NCBI GenBank assembly: GCA_001304875.1
Contig: BBZO01000001.1
Span: forward strand, 169,628 to 233,627
DNA: 64,000 nucleotides
Source of the DNA: Clostridia bacterium UC5.1-2E3
GTDB lineage: Bacteria; Bacillota; Clostridia; Lachnospirales; Lachnospiraceae
Direction of reading: 5' to 3'
Shown: positions 31,964-40,813 of the stretch, in pieces
How positions within the stretch are numbered: position 1 is the first letter of the stretch
Layout: every line of letters starts with the position of its first letter
Notes under the pieces: model-generated
Told to the model about the DNA's origin: nothing
The model's input: the letters and a program-made list of their open reading frames with translations, nothing else
Database searches by the model: none
Translations under genes and position numbers: made by a program

Positions 31964-33787
31964 ATGATAAATGTATCCAGAAAAATCACGGCGGACGTCC
32001 TGGTGATCGGCGGCGGCGGAGCGGCCTGTACGGCAGCGGTGGCGGCCGCGCGGGGAGGCGCAAAGGTGGTCATGGTCAGCAAAGGAAAGGTTGGAAACAG
32101 CGGAAATACCATCATGATCGGCGGTTCCTACGGAATGGACGGGGAGAGCGCTTTCTACGATTACAAAATACCGGGGGCGGATCCGTCCTTCACCAGAGAG
32201 GAAATGTTTAAATCCATCGTCAACGACGGCTTCAACTTAAGCGACCAGAGAATGGTGGAGCAGTTTGTGGAGGAGAGCCCGCGCATCGTCTACGAGGTGA
32301 AGCAGTGGGGCGAGGAGCTGGGCGAGAAATTCGGCTTTTATCCGCCGGCCAACTGGGACGTGACCGGGCGCAGCATGGGAAAGGCCCTCTTAAACGGAGT
32401 GAGGAAGACGCCGGGCATCGAAATTTATGAGGATGTGGCGGTGACAGATCTTTTAAAGGGCGGCGGCAGAGTCACCGGCGCGCTGGGAATGGATCTTCTG
32501 GGAGGCAAGCTGATCCAGTTCGAGGCGAAGGCCACGATCCTCGGAACCGGCGGCTTCCAGCCCTACACCTTAAAGAGCACCAACACGGACAGCACCGGAG
32601 ACGGGCAGGCCATGGCCTACCGGGCAGGCGCGAAGCTGGCGGATATGGAGTTCATGCTCTTCATGGTTACTGCCATCGAGCCCAACGAGATCAAAGGATC
32701 GATTCTTCCGGCCCTCTGTACCTTCCGGGCTGCCTTCGACTACGATCCGGTGGACGCGCAGGGAAGAAAGATTGAGGTTCCGGAAAAGGTGCGTGAGATG
32801 GAGTCGGTCAGCGAGCTGTGCAAGGTGCTGGACATGTACTATTACGGAAAGGTGCTGAACGAGGGCCGCGGAACCGAAAACGGCGGATTTTACTTCGATT
32901 TCAGCCGCTTCACAGACGAGGAGATCGACCGGATGTTTGACGCGGTGATGGAGCACTTTGACGGGTTCTATAAGCACGGCTTTTATCACGGCGAGAACAT
33001 CACGGAGTACCGGGATCTGATCAAGAAAAAACGCCGCATCGAGGTGGGCTTCGGCGGCGAGTACAGCGTGGGCGGCGTCCACACCGACGAGAACATGGAC
33101 ACCGGTGTGGCGGGCCTCTATGCGGCCGGCGAGGTGGGCTGCGGAGCCTTCGGAGCCATGCGTGTGGCGGATGCCGTGACGGAGATGATCGTTCAGGGCT
33201 ATAAGGCCGGTGAGGTGGCGGCCAGACGGGCAGCGGAAGAAACCCAGACAGAGACGGACGAGGCGGAGCTTCGCAGAGCGCTGGGAGCGATTGAGTCGGT
33301 GCTCTCAAACAAGGGCGGCCTCACGGTGGGGCAGATCAGGAAGAAGCTCCAGAAGATTTCGGATGATACGTTAAAGCTCCTGCGCACGGAGGAGACGCTG
33401 GCCGACGGCCTTAAGCGGTTCGAGGAACTTCAAAAGGAGATGGAGCATGTGACGGTTGCCCACAAAGGCCTGGTCTACAACCTGGAACTTCTGGAGGCGC
33501 TTCAGCTGAAAAACCTTCTGACCTGCTCTGTGGTGGCGACGAAGATGGCGCTGATGAGAAAGGAGAGCCGCGGCCTGCATCTCAGGGAAGATTACCCCTT
33601 CATCGACAATGAGAACTGGCAGGTGCGCCTTGTCTCCCGCTTAGAGGACGGGGAGGACCTTCTGGAAAAAGAGGTTCCGGTGGTTACCAGAATCCCGTTC
33701 AGAAAGCCGGAGAAGGTGGACTACGAGACCTTTATTCTCACGGAAGATCTGGGAATGAAAAATATGGAAGACGCAGGCAAAAACTGA
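31964..33787 (+). CDS. FAD-dependent fumarate reductase/AprA-like flavoprotein
   Basis: 607 residues, intact. The FAD-binding VLVIGGGGAACTAAVAAARG is at residues about 12-31; substrate-domain sequences include KVGNSGNTIMIGGSYG. The conserved GLYAAGEVGCGAFGAMRVAD lies near residue 385, and a helical C-terminal domain has KESRGLHLREDYPFID, as in succinate dehydrogenase, fumarate reductase, APS reductase and aspartate oxidase. It lacks a signal peptide, so it is cytoplasmic. The next gene codes a [2Fe-2S] partner like the SdhB N-terminus. Together they may reduce or oxidise an unsaturated acid made by this pathway. Confidence 0.85.
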   Translation: MINVSRKITADVLVIGGGGAACTAAVAAARGGAKVVMVSKGKVGNSGNTIMIGGSYGMDGESAFYDYKIPGADPSFTREEMFKSIVNDGFNLSDQRMVEQFVEESPRIVYEVKQWGEELGEKFGFYPPANWDVTGRSMGKALLNGVRKTPGIEIYEDVAVTDLLKGGGRVTGALGMDLLGGKLIQFEAKATILGTGGFQPYTLKSTNTDSTGDGQAMAYRAGAKLADMEFMLFMVTAIEPNEIKGSILPALCTFRAAFDYDPVDAQGRKIEVPEKVREMESVSELCKVLDMYYYGKVLNEGRGTENGGFYFDFSRFTDEEIDRMFDAVMEHFDGFYKHGFYHGENITEYRDLIKKKRRIEVGFGGEYSVGGVHTDENMDTGVAGLYAAGEVGCGAFGAMRVADAVTEMIVQGYKAGEVAARRAAEETQTETDEAELRRALGAIESVLSNKGGLTVGQIRKKLQKISDDTLKLLRTEETLADGLKRFEELQKEMEHVTVAHKGLVYNLELLEALQLKNLLTCSVVATKMALMRKESRGLHLREDYPFIDNENWQVRLVSRLEDGEDLLEKEVPVVTRIPFRKPEKVDYETFILTEDLGMKNMEDAGKN

Positions 33788-33813
33788 AGCACGGCAGAAA
33801 GGGATGATCATAC

Positions 33814-34122
33814 ATGATTGCAAAGATTTATCGGTTTGATCCCGGGAAGGACTCCCAGGGACATTATGACAGCTACGAGGTGGATATAACGGCAGAGGAC
33901 CGCATGACAGTGATGGACCTTCTGCAGTATATCTTTGATAATCTGGACGGAAGCCTGGGATTTTTCTCCCACAGCGCCTGTCAGCATGGAATCTGCGGCA
34001 GGTGCGGGGTGAAGGTGAACGGGAAAGCCTGTCTCGCCTGCGAGAAGGTGCTGACGGGCGAGGATGTGGTCATCGACCCGCTGGGACAGCCGGTGGTGAG
34101 AGACCTGGTTGTGAGACGATAG
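33814..34122 (+). CDS. Stand-alone [2Fe-2S] protein, SdhB/FrdB N-terminal type
   Basis: 102 residues, intact. Cysteines at 56, 61, 64 and 76 give the plant-ferredoxin-type pattern C-x4-C-x2-C-x11-C found in the N-terminal domain of succinate dehydrogenase/fumarate reductase iron-sulfur subunits; Cys73 is additional. The [4Fe-4S]/[3Fe-4S] domain that normally follows is absent. It lies 26 bases after the flavoprotein gene and 11 bases before the desulfidase gene, so it most probably passes electrons to or from the flavoprotein. Confidence 0.85.
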   Translation: MIAKIYRFDPGKDSQGHYDSYEVDITAEDRMTVMDLLQYIFDNLDGSLGFFSHSACQHGICGRCGVKVNGKACLACEKVLTGEDVVIDPLGQPVVRDLVVRR

Positions 34123-34133
34123 GAGGAAAAAGC

Positions 34134-35430
34134 ATGGAGCTCAGCAGCCGGACTTATCAGGCTTATGTGGAGATTTTAAAGCGGGAGCTGGTGCCTGCCA
34201 TGGGGTGCACGGAGCCCATCGCGATCGCTTACTGTGCGGCCGTGGCCCGCTCCCTCCTGGGGGAGCTGCCCCGTTCAATTCACATTGAGGCCAGCGGAAA
34301 TATCATAAAAAACGTGAAGAGCGTGGTGGTCCCCAATACGGATGGCCGCCGGGGAATCGAGACGGCGGCCGCCGTCGGCGCTCTGGCCGGGGATGAGAAT
34401 GCAAGGCTGGAGGTTATCGCCCATATTTCCGGGGAAGACAGGAAAAACTGGGCGATTATATGGAAAATACCAGGATCACCGTCAGCGCGGCCCAGTCCGA
34501 TTATGTCCTGGATATCACGATCACCGCCTTCGGCGAGGGCACCTGGGCGAAGGTCCGGGCGGTCCACGAGCATACGAATCTGGTGCTCATGGAGAAGGAT
34601 GGAAAGATACTCATGGAAAAACCGATCTCGGAGGAGATCGAATCAGATATTCCGGACTATTCTCTCTTAAATGTAAAGGATATCGACGATTTCGCCTGCA
34701 CCTGCCGGCTGGAGGATGTGAAGGATATTCTCGACCGGCAGATCGAGTACAACACGGCTATCTCGGAGGAGGGGCTTAAAAACGATTACGGTGCAAACAT
34801 CGGAAAGACGCTTTTAAAGGCTTACGGGGACCGGGATGTGAAAATCCGGGCAAAGGCCTGCGCCGCCGCCGGCTCCGACGCCAGAATGAACGGCTGCGAG
34901 CTGCCGGTGGTCATCAATTCCGGAAGCGGAAACCAGGGAATGACGGCATCCATCCCCGTGATCGTCTATGCCAGGGAGCTGGGCGTCAGCCGTGAGGAGA
35001 TGTACCGGGCGCTGCTCATCTCCAATCTGGTCACGCTGCACGAGAAACAGGGCATCGGCCGCCTGTCGGCCTACTGCGGCGCCGTGAGCGCCGGGGCCGG
35101 GGCCGGAGCGGGGATTGCCTATTTAAATGGAGGCGATTATAAAACCATCGCCCACACCATCGTCAACGCCCTGGCCATCACCTCCGGCATTGTCTGCGAC
35201 GGCGCCAAGCGTCCTGCGCGGCCAAGATCGCCGCGGCGGTGGATGCCGGGATCCTGGGATATGAGATGCATGTAAACGGGCAGCAGTTCTACGGCGGCGA
35301 CGGCCTGGTGCTCAAGGGCGTGGAAAACACCATTCAGAACATCGGCCGTCTGGGAAAAGTCGGCATGAAGGAGACGGATCGCGAGATCATCCGCATGATG
35401 GTGGGAGGCCAGGACAGTGAACATTGTTAA
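34134..35430 (+). CDS. cyuA: L-cysteine desulfidase, CyuA/YhaM family (two frameshifts)
   Basis: Repaired length about 432 residues. MGCTEPIAIAYCAAVAR places Cys25 in the family position that takes part in [4Fe-4S]-dependent catalysis in the archaeal enzyme. NGCELPVVINSGSGNQGMTA, GIGRLSAYCGAVSAGAGAGA and IVCDGAKASCAAKIAAAV are further hallmarks with conserved cysteines. The reaction is L-cysteine to pyruvate, ammonia and sulfide in the cytoplasm. One A is missing near 34447 (repair DRKKLGDYMENTRIT) and one G near 35213 (repair GAKASCAAK). Its end overlaps the amidohydrolase start by 14 bases. Confidence 0.88.
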
Positions 35431-36598
35431 AGCGGCAGAGGAGTGCTTTGAGGAGATCCGGGCATTCAGAGAGGAACTGCACAGCTTTCCGGAGCTGGGG
35501 CACAGGGAGCACAGAACCTCCCGGCGGATTGCGCAGATGCTGGAAGGCTTCGGCATTCCCGTGCTGGACTGCGGGCTGGACACAGGCGTGGCGGCTCTGA
35601 TCGAGGGCGGAAAATCCGGGAAAATGCTGGCGATCCGGGAGGACATCGACGCCCTTCCCATCGCGGAGAATACGGGGCTTCCGTTTGCGTCGCAGCACGC
35701 CGGAATCAGCCACGCCTGCGGCCACGACATCCACGCAGCTTCCCTTCTGGGGGCGGCGAAAATACTTTCCCAGATGAGAGAGGAGCTCTGCGGCTCGGTG
35801 CTTCTGATCTTCCAGTGCGCGGAGGAGACCTTCGACGGCGCGGCTTCCATGCTTCAAAAGGATCTGTTTAAGAACGGTGTGCCGGATGCCGTCATCGGTT
35901 TTCACTGCGCCCCGTCCCTGCCTCTGGGGCAGGTGGGCGTGGTGAGCGGAATCTATAATGCCAGCTGCGACCGCATTACACTTACGGTGACCGGAAAAGG
36001 CGGCCATGGGGCGCACCCGGAGCTCTGTGTGGATCCGGTGATGCTGAGCGCCGGGCTTCTTGTGCAGCTTCAGACCATCATAAGCAGAGGAAACTGTCCC
36101 ACGGATCCGGCGGTGCTCACCTTCGGGACCATCCATGGAGGCAGCGCCCCGAACGTGATTCCCGACCAGGTGACCCTTTGCGGTACACTGCGGACCTTTG
36201 ACGACCGTGTGAGGAAAAAGCATCTGGCAGAGGTGGAACGCCTGTCGGGAGAGTTTTGCCGGGCCTTTAAGGGTGATTGCCGGATGACCGTGGACTGCGG
36301 CATGCCGCCCCTCATCAATTCCCCGGACATATGCCATCTGATCGAGGAGTCCGCACAGAAGGTTCTGGGGGAGAAAAGCGTCCGCACCGATCTGGCGCCC
36401 TCCATGGGCTCGGATGATTTCTCTTGTATCCTGGAGGCCTGCCGGAACCACGGCGCCCAGTTCCTCGTGGGAACAGGAATCGAGGAGCAGGAAAACACCC
36501 GCCTGGGCCTGCATGTGGCAGAAAATGTATTCCCCAGCGAGGCACTTCTGCCGGGGATGATGATGCTCGCGCAGACGGCGGCGGATTTTTTGCGATGA
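35417..36598 (+). CDS. M20-family amidohydrolase/deacylase
   Basis: 393 residues, intact. Metal-site motifs of the M20D group are clear: LHSFPELGHREHRTS, REDIDALPIAE, HACGHDIHAASLLGAAK (Cys101, His103) and FQCAEETFDGA, with a dimerisation domain around GKGGHGAHPE. These dizinc or dimanganese enzymes free amino acids from N-acyl, N-carbamoyl or similar conjugates. GTG 35417 is chosen because GGAGG lies 8 bases upstream and the family N-terminus follows; it overlaps cyuA. In context it could release cysteine from an N-blocked derivative such as N-carbamoyl-cysteine. It closes the operon. Confidence 0.88.
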   Translation: MNIVKAAEECFEEIRAFREELHSFPELGHREHRTSRRIAQMLEGFGIPVLDCGLDTGVAALIEGGKSGKMLAIREDIDALPIAENTGLPFASQHAGISHACGHDIHAASLLGAAKILSQMREELCGSVLLIFQCAEETFDGAASMLQKDLFKNGVPDAVIGFHCAPSLPLGQVGVVSGIYNASCDRITLTVTGKGGHGAHPELCVDPVMLSAGLLVQLQTIISRGNCPTDPAVLTFGTIHGGSAPNVIPDQVTLCGTLRTFDDRVRKKHLAEVERLSGEFCRAFKGDCRMTVDCGMPPLINSPDICHLIEESAQKVLGEKSVRTDLAPSMGSDDFSCILEACRNHGAQFLVGTGIEEQENTRLGLHVAENVFPSEALLPGMMMLAQTAADFLR

Positions 36599-36608
36599 AT
36601 AATTATAG

Positions 36609-36644
36609 AAGGGACTGTCTGGAGACGGTTCCTTTTGTATTTTT
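36609..36644 (+). terminator. Terminator of the cysteine-derivative operon
   Basis: 11-bp stem (36609-36619 with 36624-36634, two G-U pairs), TGGA loop, then TTGTATTTTT. Confidence 0.85.
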
Positions 36645-36734
36645 ATAAAGTTTTTCTAAAGCATTAAAATTTGTTTTATAATGTGGTATTATAATAAAAA
36701 GTAAAGTTTTCGCGGAAAGACAGAGGGTGAAAAA

Positions 36735-37055
36735 GTGCTTGATCTAAATAAACTGCGTGAATATTATAGACAGGAAAAAGTTATTATAACGATTCACGCA
36801 CAAGAACGGCTGAGGCAACGTGGAATAAAAGCAAAAGATGTTAGAAACTGTGTGATGACCGGGGAAATAATAGAACAATATCCAGATGATTTTCCTTTTC
36901 CCAGCTGCTTGATTTTCGGGAAAACTATAAATGGGAAAATATTGCACGTAGTTGCAAGCGACGAGGGAACAGGAAGCCGGATAATAACGGCTTATTTTCC
37001 GGATAACATAAAATTTGAAGACGATTTAAAAACAAGAAGGGAGCAGGGAAGATGA
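36735..37055 (+). CDS. DUF4258-family protein, probable toxin of a toxin-antitoxin pair
   Basis: 106 residues. ITIHAQERLRQRGIKAKDVR is the DUF4258 core with its His and Arg residues, and ILHVVASDEGTGSRIITAYF the C-terminal strands, a fold related to RelE/MqsR toxins. The GTG start has GAGGGTGAAA upstream. The ATG of the next gene, a YgiT-type zinc-finger protein, overlaps its stop by four bases. The region is much richer in A+T than neighbours, and a double TATAAT-like stretch (36675-36700) precedes it; both suggest acquisition by transfer. Confidence 0.78.
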   Translation: MLDLNKLREYYRQEKVIITIHAQERLRQRGIKAKDVRNCVMTGEIIEQYPDDFPFPSCLIFGKTINGKILHVVASDEGTGSRIITAYFPDNIKFEDDLKTRREQGR

Positions 37056-37282
37056 AATGTATGAGTTGTAAGGGCGGAGAGATGAGACCGGCGACAACGA
37101 CTTATTTTGCACAGTTAAATAATTGCTACGTAATCATCGAAAATGTACCGTGTCTGAAATGTGAACAATGCGGAGAAGAATTTTTGAATACGGTTGTCGC
37201 GGAAAAGATTGATGATATTTTAGACCGGATTGAAAAAATCGCAAGCAAAATTTTTATTCTGGATTATGCGACAGCGGCGTAA
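37052..37282 (+). CDS. YgiT-type zinc-finger protein, probable antitoxin
   Basis: 76 residues. Two CxxC pairs (MKCMSCKGG and CLKCEQCGEEF) form the MqsA/YgiT N-terminal zinc-binding domain, followed by a helical C-terminus (VVAEKIDDILDRIEKIASKI). The usual C-terminal helix-turn-helix of full MqsA is lacking. Partner of the overlapping DUF4258 gene. AT-rich like its partner. Confidence 0.8.
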   Translation: MKCMSCKGGEMRPATTTYFAQLNNCYVIIENVPCLKCEQCGEEFLNTVVAEKIDDILDRIEKIASKIFILDYATAA

Positions 37283-37540
37283 GCTTCTGGGAACTTGCAA
37301 AATTGCATGGGATGTATCGGGAGACAGAGACGAAAGTAAATGTATAGATATTGATCCGTTCAACGTGTTTCACAGCCCCGTTGTTGATGAATTTCCCGAG
37401 GCTGAAACTGGGATGAAATAGAAAATGGAGAAGGGCATCGGAGAACCGGTGCTTTTCTTATTGTGAATGCAGATCGCTCAGACCGCAAAAAACAACCTCG
37501 AAAATCCTAACAAAATCAAGGACTTCCGAGGTCTCAAGCG
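37283..37540. other. Gene-poor AT-rich stretch with possible coding remnants
   Basis: One frame directly after the zinc-finger gene reads SFWELAKLHGMYRETETKV then stops; another reads IDPFNVFHSPVVDEFPEAET. These look like decayed ends of small genes, but I cannot name them. A weak hairpin lies at 37433-37460. Confidence 0.4.
37486..37532 (-). terminator. Terminator of the tRNA-Val/tRNA-Met unit
   Basis: On the minus strand an imperfect stem begins ACCTCGG and ends TTCGAGGT, followed by TGTTTTTT. It lies just after tRNA-Met. Confidence 0.7.
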
Positions 37541-37614
37541 TAGCGGAAGGGAGACTTGAACTCTCGACACCACGGGTATGAACCGTGTGCTCTAGCCAGC
37601 TGAGCTATTCCGCC
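37541..37614 (-). tRNA. tRNA-Met (anticodon CAT)
   Basis: 74 nt. Acceptor GGCGGAA/TTCCGCT, D arm GCTC-AGCTGGCTA-GAGC, anticodon arm CACGG-TTCATAC-CCGTG. The G1-U72 pair and the A-C mismatch in the T stem are the only imperfections. An elongator-type Met tRNA (no initiator CA mismatch at 1-72). Confidence 0.93.
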
Positions 37615-37646
37615 ATATATTTAGCTGCGCATTTGAAAGAATCGAG

Positions 37647-37719
37647 TGGGGCCTACAGGGCTCGAACCTGTGACCCTCTGCTTGTAAGGCAGATGCTCTC
37701 CCAGCTGAGCTAAGACCCC
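37647..37719 (-). tRNA. tRNA-Val (anticodon TAC)
   Basis: 73 nt. Acceptor GGGGTCT/AGGCCCC, anticodon arm TCTGC-CTTACAA-GCAGA, T arm ACAGG-TTCGAGC-CCTGT. Upstream of tRNA-Met in one transcription unit. Confidence 0.95.
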
Positions 37720-37750
37720 TCGTTCGACGCTCTCGCGCGACTGCTAGGAT

Positions 37751-37779
37751 AGTATAATACGGAATGTGAAAGTTGTCAA
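37751..37779 (-). promoter_or_regulatory. Strong promoter of the tRNA-Val/tRNA-Met unit
   Basis: Minus strand: consensus -35 TTGACA (37774-37779), 17-bp spacer, -10 TATACT (37751-37756). Confidence 0.9.
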
Positions 37780-37845
37780 CTGTTTTTTCTAAAATTTTGG
37801 AAAAACATGAGATCTCCTGGAAAAAGCCTCGGGCAAAAAATTTTA

Positions 37846-37874
37846 TTATCATTTTCCTATATTTATGTTATACT
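37846..37874 (+). promoter_or_regulatory. Promoter of the lipid kinase gene
   Basis: -35 TTATCA (37846-37851), 17-bp spacer, -10 TATACT (37869-37874), 28 bases before the ATG. Confidence 0.6.
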
Positions 37875-37902
37875 AGAAAATAGCAAATTACCGGAGGTTT
37901 CC

Positions 37903-38829
37903 ATGTACTATTTTATAGTGAACCCGAATGCAGATTGTGGGTGGGGAGAGTATGTATGGAAAAAGACAAAGGCGCAGCTGGAAGCCGGGGGAGTGGAGTA
38001 CGAGGCTTATCTGACGGAAGTCCCCGGTGATGCCAGGGCCTATGCCGAGGCGCTGACAAAGGGGCGCAGGGATCCGATCATAATTGCTGTTGTGGGCGGC
38101 GACGGGACCATGAACGAGGTTCTGGATGGACTGAATTTCGGAGGCCCGGTCACGCTTGGCTATATTCCGGCGGGCGCAGGCAACGACCTGGCCAGGAGCT
38201 TAAAGCTTCCACGGCGGCCCAGCCGGTGTCTGCGAAAGATTCTGCACCCCAAGTACCACCGGCTTCTGGACTACGGCGTGGCCACCTACGGGGACGATGC
38301 GGCGCATCACAAGCGCTTCATGATCAGCTCCGGCATCGGGCTGGATGCGGCCGTCTGCCACGAGATTCTGTATACAAAGCTCCGGCGGGGCTTAAGGCGC
38401 GTGGGGCTGGGACGTTTCTGCTATCTGCTTCTGGGGCTGTGGCAGCTTCTTGCCGCCAGGCCTGTGAAGGGATATATTCTGATGGACGGGGACCGCAAGG
38501 TGGAATTTAACTACATCTACCAGGTGTCGGCCCACATTCATCCCTATGAGGCCGGCGGATACAAGTTTGCCCCCGGTGCGGACTGCAGCGACGGCCATCT
38601 GACCGTCTGCGTCATCAGCCAGTCCGACAAGCGCAAGGTGGCGTCGCTGCTTCTGGGGACGTTTCTCCACGGCGGCAGAAGGTGCAGGGGTGTCCGCACC
38701 TTTGAGTGCAGGGAATGCAGGATCGTGACGGAGCGCCCGCTGGCGGTCCATGTGGACGGCGAGAGCTGCCAGCACCGGACCAGCCTGGAGCTCCGATGCA
38801 TAGAAAAAAAGATAAGGATGATCGTGTGA
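37903..38829 (+). CDS. Diacylglycerol kinase-family lipid kinase (YegS/DagK type)
   Basis: 308 residues, intact. [14 protein letters not shown] at the N-terminus, [15 protein letters not shown] (GGDGT at about residues 65-69) and [15 protein letters not shown] are hallmarks of the DAGK catalytic domain. It would phosphorylate diacylglycerol or another lipid in the membrane lipid cycle. The start at 37903 has CCGGAGG; an upstream in-frame extension lacks a ribosome site. ispF starts one base after its stop, so it leads the ispF-cysS-mrnC-rlmB unit. Confidence 0.9.
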   Translation: MYYFIVNPNADCGWGEYVWKKTKAQLEAGGVEYEAYLTEVPGDARAYAEALTKGRRDPIIIAVVGGDGTMNEVLDGLNFGGPVTLGYIPAGAGNDLARSLKLPRRPSRCLRKILHPKYHRLLDYGVATYGDDAAHHKRFMISSGIGLDAAVCHEILYTKLRRGLRRVGLGRFCYLLLGLWQLLAARPVKGYILMDGDRKVEFNYIYQVSAHIHPYEAGGYKFAPGADCSDGHLTVCVISQSDKRKVASLLLGTFLHGGRRCRGVRTFECRECRIVTERPLAVHVDGESCQHRTSLELRCIEKKIRMIV

Positions 38830-38830
38830 T

Positions 38831-39385
38831 ATGAGAGTAGGACAGGGATACGACGTGCACCGTCTGACAGAAGGGCGGGAGCTGATCCTCGGGGGAGTGA
38901 AAATCCCCTACGAGAAGGGCCTGGACGGCCACTCCGACGCGGACGTGCTGGTTCACGCGGTGATGGACGCTCTTTTAGGCGCTGCGGCGCTGGGCGATAT
39001 CGGAGAACATTTTCCCGACAGCGATCCGCGGTATAAGGGCGCGTCCAGCATCGAGCTTTTGCGGCATGTGGGCCGGCTTCTGGAAAATGAGGGCTATGTG
39101 ATCGAGAACATCGATTCCACCATCATCGCCCAGCGGCCGAAGCTCCTGGCGTACCGCCCGAAGATGGCGGAGAATATTGCGGATGCGCTGGGACTTTCCA
39201 AGGACCAGGTGAGCGTCAAGGCCACCACCGAGGAGGGCCTGGGATTCACGGGCGCGGGCCAGGGAATTGCGGCCCAGGCCATTGCACTGTTGACGGCAGT
39301 GGGGGACCGCTGTTATGATAGTCAGATAATGTCGTTCTGCGGCGCCGGCTGTTCCGGCTGCTGCGGGGCGGACAATGAAATGTAG
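38831..39385 (+). CDS. ispF: 2-C-methyl-D-erythritol 2,4-cyclodiphosphate synthase
   Basis: [40 protein letters not shown] and GAASSIELL-type sequences identify IspF, with metal ligands Asp8, His10 and His42-type GHSDAD at about residue 34. It makes MEcPP in the MEP isoprenoid pathway. As written it is 184 residues, about 25 longer than usual, with a cysteine-rich tail ([10 protein letters not shown]). Restoring one G in the run at 39301-39305 would end the protein at 39318 with AVGGPLL and a normal 162 residues, so the tail is probably an artefact. Confidence 0.92.
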   Translation: MRVGQGYDVHRLTEGRELILGGVKIPYEKGLDGHSDADVLVHAVMDALLGAAALGDIGEHFPDSDPRYKGASSIELLRHVGRLLENEGYVIENIDSTIIAQRPKLLAYRPKMAENIADALGLSKDQVSVKATTEEGLGFTGAGQGIAAQAIALLTAVGDRCYDSQIMSFCGAGCSGCCGADNEM

Positions 39386-39400
39386 AGGAGAGTAAGAATT

Positions 39401-40813
39401 ATGAAGATATTTAACACGCTATCCAGGCAGAAGGAGGAGTTTGTGCCGCTGGAGCCGGGCAAGGTCAAGATGTACGTCTGCGGCCCCACGGTATACAATT
39501 TTATCCACATCGGAAACGCACGCCCGATGATCGTGTTCGACACGGTCAGACGGTATTTTGAGTACAAGGGCTACGAGGTGAATTTCGTCTCCAACTTCAC
39601 GGACGTGGACGACAAGATCATCAAGAAGGCCATCGAGGAGGGCGTGGACGCCGACACCATTTCCAAGCGCTACATCGCCGAGTGCAAGAAGGACATGGAG
39701 ATGTTAAACGTCAAGCCTGCCACGACGCACCCGCTGGCCACCGAGGAGATCTGCGGCATGCTGGATATGATCCAGACCCTGATCGACAAGGGGAACGCCT
39801 ACGTGGCCGAGGACGGAACCGTCTATTTCAGCACCGCATCCTTTAAGGAGTACGGGAAGCTGTCCCACAAGAACCTGGACGACCTGCAGTCCGGTTTCCG
39901 TGAGCTGAAAGTCACCGGTGAGGAGGGCAAGCGCGACCCGTCCGACTTCGTGCTCTGGAAGCCGAAGAAGGAGGGCGAGCCCTACTGGGAGTCCGACTGG
40001 TGCCAGGGCCGTCCCGGCTGGCACATCGAGTGCTCCGTGATGTCCAAGAAATATCTGGGCGAGCAGATCGACATTCACGCCGGCGGCGAGGATCTGATCT
40101 TCCCGCACCACGAGAACGAGATCGCCCAGAGCGAGGCGGCCAACGGCAAGACCTTCGCCAGATACTGGATGCACAATGGATTTTTGAATATTGACAATAA
40201 GAAGATGTCCAAATCCCTGGGGAATTTCTTCACGGTCCGCGAGATCAGTGAGAAATACGACCTCCAGGTGCTGCGCTTCTTCATGCTGAGCGCCCACTAC
40301 AGAAGCCCGTTAAATTTCAGCGCCGATCTGATGGAGGCGTCGAAGAACGGTCTGGAGAGAATCTTAAACGCGGTGGAGCGGTTAAAAGAGCTGGAGGCGA
40401 AGGCCGGGGCGGGAAGTGCGCCGGCTGAGGCTGAGAGCGCAGGAAAGGCCCAGGTGAAGGAGCTGGTGGAGAAGTACGAGGCCGCCATGGACGACGATTT
40501 CAACACTGCCGACGCGGTTTCCGCGATCTTCGAGCTGGTGAAGCTCGCCAACTCCACGGCAAATGAGGAGAGCTCCAAAGAGTATGTTTCCTATTTAAAG
40601 GAAACCATCGAGAAGCTCTGCGATGTCATGGGCATCATCACCGAGAAGAAGGCGGAGATTTTGGACAGTGAGATCGAGGCCATGATCGAGGCCAGACAGC
40701 AGGCCCGTAAGGAGAAGAATTTCGCCCTGGCCGACGAGATCCGCGGCAAACTCTCCGACATGGGGATTCTCTTAGAGGACACGAGAGAGGGAGTTAAATG
40801 GAAACGGGCTTAG
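39401..40813 (+). CDS. cysS: Cysteinyl-tRNA synthetase
   Basis: 470 residues, intact. YVCGPTVYNFIHIGNARPM holds the zinc Cys and the HIGH motif; GWHIECSVMS and the zinc-binding GGEDLIFPHHENE follow, and KKMSKSLGNF (about residue 267) is KMSKS. It charges tRNA-Cys. It lies in an ispF-cysS-mrnC-rlmB order common in clostridia, and its stop overlaps the mrnC start by 16 bases. Confidence 0.96.
   Translation: MKIFNTLSRQKEEFVPLEPGKVKMYVCGPTVYNFIHIGNARPMIVFDTVRRYFEYKGYEVNFVSNFTDVDDKIIKKAIEEGVDADTISKRYIAECKKDMEMLNVKPATTHPLATEEICGMLDMIQTLIDKGNAYVAEDGTVYFSTASFKEYGKLSHKNLDDLQSGFRELKVTGEEGKRDPSDFVLWKPKKEGEPYWESDWCQGRPGWHIECSVMSKKYLGEQIDIHAGGEDLIFPHHENEIAQSEAANGKTFARYWMHNGFLNIDNKKMSKSLGNFFTVREISEKYDLQVLRFFMLSAHYRSPLNFSADLMEASKNGLERILNAVERLKELEAKAGAGSAPAEAESAGKAQVKELVEKYEAAMDDDFNTADAVSAIFELVKLANSTANEESSKEYVSYLKETIEKLCDVMGIITEKKAEILDSEIEAMIEARQQARKEKNFALADEIRGKLSDMGILLEDTREGVKWKRA

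Noticed and set aside
37230..37421. A 63-codon gene overlapping the end of the zinc-finger gene
   Set aside because: It has no ribosome site, starts inside the upstream gene in another frame and mixes two unrelated coding scraps.
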